A DNA stretch of 64,000 bases from DATFDN01 sp963762525 (lineage in GTDB: Bacteria > Pseudomonadota > Alphaproteobacteria > Acetobacterales > Acetobacteraceae): contig CAVXKT010000003.1 in the NCBI GenBank assembly GCA_963762525.1, forward strand, positions 1-64,000, in the 5' to 3' direction. Within the stretch, counting starts at the first letter, position 1; each line of letters starts with the position of its first letter. Below are positions 59,034-64,000 of the stretch, in pieces. The position numbers and the translations under genes were made by a program. Below the pieces are notes generated by a model that made no database searches, had not been told where the DNA came from, and saw only the letters and a program-made list of their open reading frames with translations.

Positions 59034-59801
59034 TCAGTGGACGTCGGCCCAGACCTTGCGCTTGGCGGCGTAGGTCAGCCCGGTCAGCAGCAGCAGGAAC
59101 AGGATCACGCGCACGCCGATCTGCTTGCGCTGCGCCAATTCGGGATTGGCGGCCCAGTTAAGGAATGTCACCACGTCGTGCGCCATCTGCGGCACCGTCG
59201 CCTTGGTGCCGTCGGCGAAGTCCACCGCGTCGTCATGCAGCGGCGGCGGCATGGCGATCAGGTGGCCGGGAAAGTATTCGTTGTAGTAGCGCCCGGCCGG
59301 CACGTTGAAGCCCTTCGGCGCGTCCTGGAACCCGTTGAGGATGCCGTAGACGTAGTCGGAATGGCCCTCGCGCGCGTTGACGATCAGCGACAGATCGGGC
59401 GGCAGCGCGCCGCCGAGCGCGGCCCGCGCCGCCTGCTCGTTGGGGAACGGCGCCTTGAACTCATCGGCGGGCATCGCCGGGCCGGTGATCGGCTCACCCT
59501 GGTCGTTGACCCCCTGCGGCACCGTCACCCCGGCGGCGACCGCCTTGATCTGGCCCTCGTTCAGCCCGATCCCGGCGAGGTCGCGGTAGTGCATCTCCTT
59601 CATGCGAGTGGCAGGTGGAGCACACCTTGTAATAGACCCAGAAGCCACGCTGGGCGGCGGCGAGATCGTAGCTGCCGAAGATGCCGGCGAAGCTCCAGCC
59701 GGGGTTGGGCAACGGCGGCTCCTGCGCCATCGCCGGGCGCAGCGCCAGTCAGACCAAGTCCCAGCAGCGCTGCCGCGATCGCGCCGACCAAGCGCGCCCA
59801 T
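59034..59801 (-). CDS. petC: Cytochrome c1 of the bc1 complex (frameshifted)
   Basis: Membrane-anchored cytochrome c1, which accepts electrons from the Rieske protein. The signal region VGAIAAALLGLGL is followed by AQEPPLPNPGWSFAGIFGSY, DLAAAQRGFWVYYKVCSTCH with the haem motif CSTCH, MKEMHYRDLAGIGLNEGQIK, ARAALGGALPPDLSLIVNAR, GRYYNEYFPGHLIAMPPPL (the methionine ligand region) and one C-terminal transmembrane helix, VRVILFLLLLTGLTYAAKRK. Three inserted bases cancel in length: 768 bases in all. Its ATG overlaps the petB TGA by one base. Confidence 0.92.
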   Translation of the reverse strand: MGALGRRDRGSAAGTWSDWRCARRWRRSRRCPTPAGASPASSAATISPPPSVASGSITRCAPPATRMKEMHYRDLAGIGLNEGQIKAVAAGVTVPQGVNDQGEPITGPAMPADEFKAPFPNEQAARAALGGALPPDLSLIVNAREGHSDYVYGILNGFQDAPKGFNVPAGRYYNEYFPGHLIAMPPPLHDDAVDFADGTKATVPQMAHDVVTFLNWAANPELAQRKQIGVRVILFLLLLTGLTYAAKRKVWADVH

Positions 59802-61075
59802 CACGGCTTTTCCATCGGCCGGGCGGCGGCGCCGGCCGGCAGCGGCCCGCCGCCCCGCCGCGTCACCGCCACGCTGATGCTCTCGGGCAGCGGCAGCGGC
59901 CGCTCCAGCTTGCCGAGGAACGGCAGGATCACCAGGAAATGCAGGAAGTAATAGAGCGTCGCAGACCCGACCGATGATGACCCACACGCCCTCCGGCGGA
60001 TGCGCGCCGACGGCGCCGAGGACAAAGCAGGAGAGCACCCAGACCCAGATGATCTGGCGGAAGATCGGCCGGAAGCGGGCGCTGCGCACCTTGCTGGTGT
60101 CGAGCCAGGGCAGGAAGAACAGGATCAGGATCGAGGAGAACATGATGCAGACGCCGCCGAGCTTGTTCGGCACCGAGCGCAGCATGGCGTAGAACGGCAG
60201 GAAGTACCATTCCGGCACGATGTCGGGCGGCGTCTGCAGGGGATCGGCGGGGATGAAGTTGTTGGGATCGGTGAGCACGTTCGGGCCGAAGAAGACGAAC
60301 GCCGCCCAGACCACGAAGAAGGCGCACAGCCCGATGCTGTCCTTGATCGTGTAATACGGGATGGAACGGCAGCGTATCCTGCGGACCCTTGGGGTCGATG
60401 CCGAGCGGATTGTTCGAGCCGGTGATGTGCAGCGCCACCACGTGCAGGCCGACCACCGCGACAATGATGAACGGCAGCAGATAATGCAGGGCGAAGAAGC
60501 GGTTGAGCGTCGGATTGTCGACGCTGAAGCCGCCCCACAGCAGCGTCACGATGCCGTGCCCGACGACCGGGAAGGCGGAAAACAGATTGGTGATGACGGT
60601 GGCGCCCCAATACGACATCTGCCCCCACGGCAGCACGTAGCCCATGAACGCGGTCGCCATCAGCAGCAGCAGGATGACCACGCCCAGCATCCACAAGCAG
60701 CTCGCGCGGCTTCTTGTAGGAGCCGTAATACATGCCGCGCAGGATGTGGATGTAGGTGACGATGAAGAACATCGAGGCGCCGTTCTGGTGAACGTAGCGA
60801 ATGAGCCACCCGTAATTCACGTCGCGCATGATGTGCTGGACGGAGTCGAAGGCGAGCCCGACATTCGGCTGGTAGTTCATCGCCAGGAACACGCCGGTGG
60901 CGATCATCACCACCAGCGTCACCGTCGCCAGGGCGCCGAAGTTCCACAAGTAGTTGAAATTTTTCGGCGTCGGGAAGGCGCCGTATTCCTTGTGCATCAA
61001 GCTCAGGATCGGCAATCTGGTGTCGATCCAGTTGAGCACCGGGTTCTTGAAGTCGCTGCTGTGCAGTCCGGCCAT
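59801..61075 (-). CDS. petB: Cytochrome b of the bc1 complex (frameshifted)
   Basis: Eight-helix cytochrome b carrying two b haems and the quinone sites. It begins FKNPVLNWIDTRLPILSLMH; GVFLAMNYQPNVGLAFDSVQ, ANGAS-like QNGASMFFIVTYIHILRGMY and GYVLPWGQMSYWGATVITNL are hallmark segments, as are NNPLGI and DIVPEWYFLPFYAMLRSVPN, the PEWY quinol-oxidation loop. The C-terminus is YYFLHFLVILPFLGKLERPL. Three single-base insertions, near 60700, 60365 and 59965, break the frame; corrected length is 423 residues. No Rieske gene (petA) lies upstream: hemF is divergent. Confidence 0.95.
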
Positions 61076-61219
61076 CGCCTCGGGTCCCTCGTTGCGGCGG
61101 CTATCTCGGCCGCGCGGCCCGCCCCGCGGTGAAGCCGACGCATCCTAGAAGCGGGATTTCGCCCCTGCAACGCGCCGCGGCGACGGGCTAGCCTGTCGGC
61201 CGACTTGGAACAAGCCCCG

Positions 61220-62111
61220 ATGAGCGACCGCGAACCACCGGATCCGCCGCACGCCGCCTTGCGGGAGCGCGCGCGCGCCTGGTTCGAGGAGTTGCGGGAC
61301 CGGCTGTGCGTCGCGTTCGAGGCGATCGAGGACGAGGCGACCCGGCGCCGAGCGGCGGCGGGCCGTTTCATTCGCCGTCGCCTGGAGCCGGCCCGACCGA
61401 AGACGGCGAGGGCGGCGAGGGCGGCGGCGGCGTGATGAGCCTCATGCACGGACGGGTGTTCGAGAAGGTGGGCGTCAACGTCTCGACCGTGGAGGGCGTC
61501 TTCAGCTCGGAGTTCCGCGGCCAAATTCCGGGCGCGGCCGAAGATCCGCGATTCTGGGCGAGCGGCATCAGCGTGGTGGCGCACATGCGGAGCCCGAAGG
61601 TGCCGGCGGCGCACATGAACACGCGGATGCTGGTCACGACGCGCGGCTGGTTCGGCGGCGGCGCCGACCTCACGCCGATGCGCCCGAGGCGGCGGAGAGC
61701 GCGGGCCGACGCGAGGCGCTTCCATGCGGCGCTGAAGGCCGCCTGCGACGCGTCACGATCCCGCCGATTATGCGCGGTTCAAGGATTGGTGCGACCGCTA
61801 TTTCTTCCTGCCGCATCGCGGCGAGCCGCGCGGCGTCGGCGGCATCTTCTTCGATTACCTGGACAGCGGCGATGCGGCGGCCGATTTCGCCTTCGTGCGC
61901 GCGGTCGGGCTGGCCTTCCTCGATGTCTTCCCGGCGATCGTGCGCGCCCGGATGGACGGCGCCCTGGACCGAGGCCGACCGCGCCCATCAGCTGGTCCGG
62001 CGCGGGCGGTATGTGGAGTTCAACCTGCTTTACGACCGCGGCACGCTGTTCGGCCTTAAGACCGGCGGCAACATCGACGCCATCCTGATGAGCCTGCCGC
62101 CGCACTGGTGA
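61220..62111 (+). CDS. hemF: Oxygen-dependent coproporphyrinogen III oxidase (frameshifted)
   Basis: HemF decarboxylates coproporphyrinogen III to protoporphyrinogen IX. Visible segments are AFEAIEDEATRRRAAAGRF, EDGEGGEGGGGVMSLMHGRV, FEKVGVNVSTVEGVFSSEF, SPKVPAAHMNTRMLVTTRGW, FGGGADLTPM, DYARFKDWCDRYFFLPHRGE, PRGVGGIFFDYLDSGDAAAD and the C-terminal RRGRYVEFNLLYDRGTLFGL, KTGGNIDAILMSLPPHW. The first break is explained by two inserted C bases near 61380-61400; others lie near 61685, 61750 and 61965. Divergent from petB across 144 bases. Corrected length is about 295 residues. Confidence 0.93.
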
Positions 62112-62176
62112 GCTGGCCGTGACCGCCGGGGTTTCAAACCGGATCGGGGCTTGCTATCAGCCCCGGTGATCCCGGC

Positions 62177-62253
<77 letters not shown>

Positions 62254-62408
62254 GATTCTGTAGGAGTTGCGGGCTGCGGCGCCGGAACCGAACGGGAACG
62301 TCAGAGACCGTCAGAATTTACTGTCAGAGCGGGTTGTTTGCCGGGCGTTCCTCGCCGCGGCGGTCGATGTGCTGTATGACGTAATTACCGGATGAAGGCC
62401 CCGCGAAA

Positions 62409-62837
62409 ATGAGCGACCTCTACGAGGACGATGTCCTGACCTGGTCGGAGCAACAAGCGGCGCTGCTTCGTCGCCTCGGCGCCGGCGAGCAGGTCAACGA
62501 TCAGGTCGATTGGGAGAACCTTGCCGAGGAGATCGAGAGCGTGGGACGGAGCGAGCTATCCGCTGTCGAGTCACTGCTGCGGCAGGCGCTGCTCCATGTG
62601 TTGAAGGCCGAAGCGTGGCCGCTGGCGCGGGATGCACCGGTCTGGCGAGCCGATGCCGTCAGCTTCCGAGCGGATGCGACGAGCCGCTATGCGCCCTCCA
62701 TGCGGCAACGGCTCGACCTCGGGCGTATCTACGCGCGCGCCTTGCGCGGACTGCCCGAGAGCAATGATGGCAAGCCGCCCTTGCCGGTGCCGCCCGTCTG
62801 CCCGATGACGCTCGACGAGCTGCTGAGCGACGAATGA
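62409..62837 (+). CDS. DUF29 domain-containing protein
   Basis: An intact 142-residue protein. LYEDDVLTWSEQQAALLRRL, QVDWENLAEEIESVGRSELS and SLLRQALLHVLKAEAWPLAR form the helical DUF29 signature, common in cyanobacteria, acetobacteria and related proteobacteria, often in many copies and near mobile DNA. Function is unknown. It is the only full-size gene left inside the tRNA-Lys element. The tail MTLDELLSDE is acidic. Confidence 0.82.
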   Translation: MSDLYEDDVLTWSEQQAALLRRLGAGEQVNDQVDWENLAEEIESVGRSELSAVESLLRQALLHVLKAEAWPLARDAPVWRADAVSFRADATSRYAPSMRQRLDLGRIYARALRGLPESNDGKPPLPVPPVCPMTLDELLSDE

Positions 62838-62869
62838 CCGCCGCGGCGGCGTGTGTCGGGAGGGCTGGT

Positions 62870-62971
62870 GTGACCGGGTTCGGTGTCTTCGCATTCTTCG
62901 TCGTCCCGCTTTCCATAGTCGCGCTCGCCCGGGTCGGCGTGCTGTGGCACGAGCGGCAGATGCGCGCGTGA
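62870..62971 (+). CDS. Short single-transmembrane ORF (33 residues)
   Basis: A GTG with GGGAGGG eight bases upstream opens a 33-residue frame: TGFGVFAFFVVPLSIVALAR, then VGVLWHERQMRA. It is one hydrophobic helix with a basic cytoplasmic tail, a layout like small membrane toxins or regulatory peptides. It lies 32 bases after the DUF29 gene in the decayed island. Reality is uncertain because the ORF is so short. Confidence 0.35.
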   Translation: MTGFGVFAFFVVPLSIVALARVGVLWHERQMRA

Positions 62972-63096
62972 GGATTGGTGGGCCGAGCGCGGGCGAGAAC
63001 GACAGCGGCGGCCGAGGATTGGCCTCGCGCCGCCGCCGGAGAAGAAACGCCATGATGCAACGCCGCCGACCGTAACGGTGGTGGCCGACCGGGGCC

Positions 63097-63335
63097 GGCA
63101 ACTGGAACAGCGTCTGGAAGCGGTTCTGGCGGCTGAGCCGCAGCGGCGTGTTCGAGGCGTCCTTTCAACTTCTGGCCGAGAACAGCTCGACGGCGCATCT
63201 GGTGCAGATGTTCGACAGCACCGTGGTTCGGGCGCATGTCTCGGCAGCCGGCGCAAAAGGGGGCAGCAAAATCAGGCGCTCGGTCGCTCGCGCGGCGGGT
63301 TCTCGACGAAAATCCACCTCAAGACGGACTTCGCA
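63097..63335 (+). pseudogene. IS5-family transposase internal fragment
   Basis: The frame reads GNWNSVWKRFWRLSRSGVFE, ASFQLLAENSSTAHLVQMFD and STVVRAHVSAAGAKGG, then after a frame change QNQALGRSRGGFSTKIHLKT. These are the N-terminal half and first catalytic aspartate (QMFDSTVVRAH) of an IS5/IS427-type transposase. Similarity stops at about 63335, where integrase sequence begins on the opposite strand. No terminal repeats are visible. Confidence 0.8.
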
Positions 63336-63570
63336 ACCGCGCACGGACGGCCTCTTGTGCCTGATCCACGGTAATGCTTCCCCAGACCCCAACGGCCTCG
63401 CGGACCTTCCTCCGCGTTGCGGGATCGCTCCATTGGGCGATGAAGATCCGCGTGCCTTTGGCCGTCAGCCGCACGCCCAAGCCGGGACAGGCCGCGTCGA
63501 ACACGAGCCGGTCCTTCTGCCCCGGCTTCAGCTCCAACTTGTCCAGCATCTTGTCGGTTAGCTTCGCCAT
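63336..63570 (-). pseudogene. Tyrosine integrase, N-terminal fragment (DUF4102 arm-binding domain)
   Basis: From an ATG at 63570 the frame reads AKLTDKMLDKLELKPGQKDR, LVFDAACPGLGVRLTAKGTR and IFIAQWSDPATRRKVREAVG, then SITVDQAQEAVRARL, the arm-type DNA-binding domain of phage/ICE integrases of the P4 kind. It stops at the IS5 fragment after about 78 residues; the catalytic domain is lost. The start is next to the right att repeat, as usual for tRNA-targeting integrases. Confidence 0.85.
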
Positions 63571-63586
63571 GTGCCATCCCTTACGC

Positions 63587-63608
63587 GGGGTCCGCAAGGG
63601 GTCCGCAA
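63587..63608. promoter_or_regulatory. Tandem 11-bp repeats, possible integrase arm sites
   Basis: GGGGTCCGCAA is repeated perfectly and without a gap at 63587-63597 and 63598-63608, between the integrase start and the att repeat. Position and repetition suggest arm-type integrase binding sites of the element. Confidence 0.5.
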
Positions 63609-63611
63609 AAG

Positions 63612-63647
63612 GCGGGTCCAAGGTTCGAGTCCTTGTGCGCCCACCAG
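63612..63647 (+). repeat. att repeat, right end (tRNA-Lys 3' fragment)
   Basis: A 36-base copy of the tRNA-Lys 3' end, without a 5' half. It marks the right boundary of the integrated element; normal chromosomal sequence with a CoA-transferase gene resumes about 55 bases later. Confidence 0.9.
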
Positions 63648-63702
63648 CGGGTCCGGCCCCGGGGTCCCCTTGCGCCACCTCGTCGCGGCAACCGGAGGGA
63701 CC

Positions 63703-64000
63703 ATGACCATCGACAAGCGCGTCGCCTCGGTTGCCGACGCCATGAGCGGGATCGGCGACGGTGCCTCGGTGATGATCTCCGGTTTCGGCGGCGCCGGGTT
63801 TCCCAACGTGCTGATCCGGGCGTTGCGCGATTGCGGGGTGCGTCGCCTGACGCTGATCGTGAACTCGGCGACGCACCGATATTCGCTCACCCACGAGCTG
63901 ATCGAGGCCGGACAGGTGGCGCGCATCGTTTGCACCGCCGCCCGCGGGCGCGACAAGGAATTGTCGCCGTTCGAGCGATTGTGGAAGGCGGGGCGCATCG
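63703..64000 (+). CDS. 3-oxoacid CoA-transferase subunit A (partial, runs off window)
   Basis: The first 99 codons of a family I CoA-transferase alpha subunit (PcaI/ScoA/AtoD type). The ATG has CCGGAGGGACC upstream. DKRVASVADAMSGIGDGASV, MISGFGGAGFPNVLIRALRD (the conserved GFGG..G..P loop) and LTLIVNSATHRYSLTHELIE match the family. It transfers CoA between a carboxylate and an acyl-CoA, for example succinyl-CoA and a 3-oxoadipate or acetoacetate; the substrate cannot be told from this part. Confidence 0.85.
   Translation, partial: MTIDKRVASVADAMSGIGDGASVMISGFGGAGFPNVLIRALRDCGVRRLTLIVNSATHRYSLTHELIEAGQVARIVCTAARGRDKELSPFERLWKAGRI

Overview
The window is GC-rich bacterial DNA. Its gene content points to an alphaproteobacterium, most likely a Rhodospirillales/Acetobacterales-type organism: the truB-rpsO-pnp order, a PhaB reductase and PhaR repressor of polyhydroxybutyrate metabolism, petB-petC of the cytochrome bc1 complex, hemF, kdsA and a lysA-DUF4175 (TIGR02302) operon. 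Lineage is an inference from families and gene order. About half of the genes, including essential ones (rpsO, truB, pnp, petB, petC, hemF), are split over several frames. Where the true reading can be worked out, frame returns when one or a few inserted bases are removed, so most breaks look like insertion-type sequence errors rather than pseudogenes. Coordinates below give the whole gene, across frameshifts.

Layout. 0-5.4 kb (minus): nitronate monooxygenase-like flavoprotein, pnp, rpsO, truB. 5.6-7.8 kb (minus): a P-loop NTPase ending in five near-identical 44-residue repeats. 8-12.9 kb: omega-aminotransferase, luciferase-like oxidoreductase, DUF429 protein, class II aldolase, small exported protein. 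13-17.3 kb (plus): PhaB, then a carbohydrate-type ABC importer (binding protein and two permeases, no ATPase). 17.3-19.7 kb (minus): RuBisCO-like protein, overlapping cupin, polar-solute binding protein. 19.9-31.7 kb: DUF3857/transglutaminase protein; a tightly overlapped operon of a MauG-like di-haem protein, a fused LivHM permease, LivG and LivF; a phospholipase C/acid phosphatase-like enzyme; a lower-GC islet with a DUF4336 protein and a methyltransferase; a LivK-type binding protein and a DUF1185 protein.

31.7-40 kb is a surface-polysaccharide locus (gmd, an rmd-like reductase, a GT4 and one very large protein with three glycosyltransferase modules). It resumes at 49-57.6 kb (kdsA further along, then glycosyltransferase, Wzx-like flippase, acyltransferase, zinc-ribbon/GT2, GT4, polysaccharide deacetylase). 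Between the halves lie an IS1595 remnant, an IS630 element, a three-gene operon of small unknown proteins, a methyltransferase, phaR with a striking 33-bp periodic palindrome array upstream, and the kdsA-SgcJ/EcaC-like-lysA-DUF4175 operon. 57.7-62.1 kb: vsr, mtnP, petC, petB (minus) and hemF (plus). At 62.2 kb a tRNA-Lys(CTT) gene carries a decayed integrative element, bounded by a 36-bp repeat of the tRNA 3' end and containing a truncated integrase, an IS5 scrap and two small genes. The window ends inside a CoA-transferase alpha-subunit gene.

Functional links. mtnP makes methylthioribose-1-phosphate from methylthioadenosine; the RuBisCO-like protein/cupin pair resembles the methylthioribulose-phosphate isomerase/cupin pair of the Rhodospirillum rubrum MTA-isoprenoid shunt, so both may serve sulfur salvage. 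The Liv operon and the LivK-like protein 3.5 kb upstream may form one uptake system, with the coupled di-haem enzyme acting on the same substrate in the periplasm (inference).
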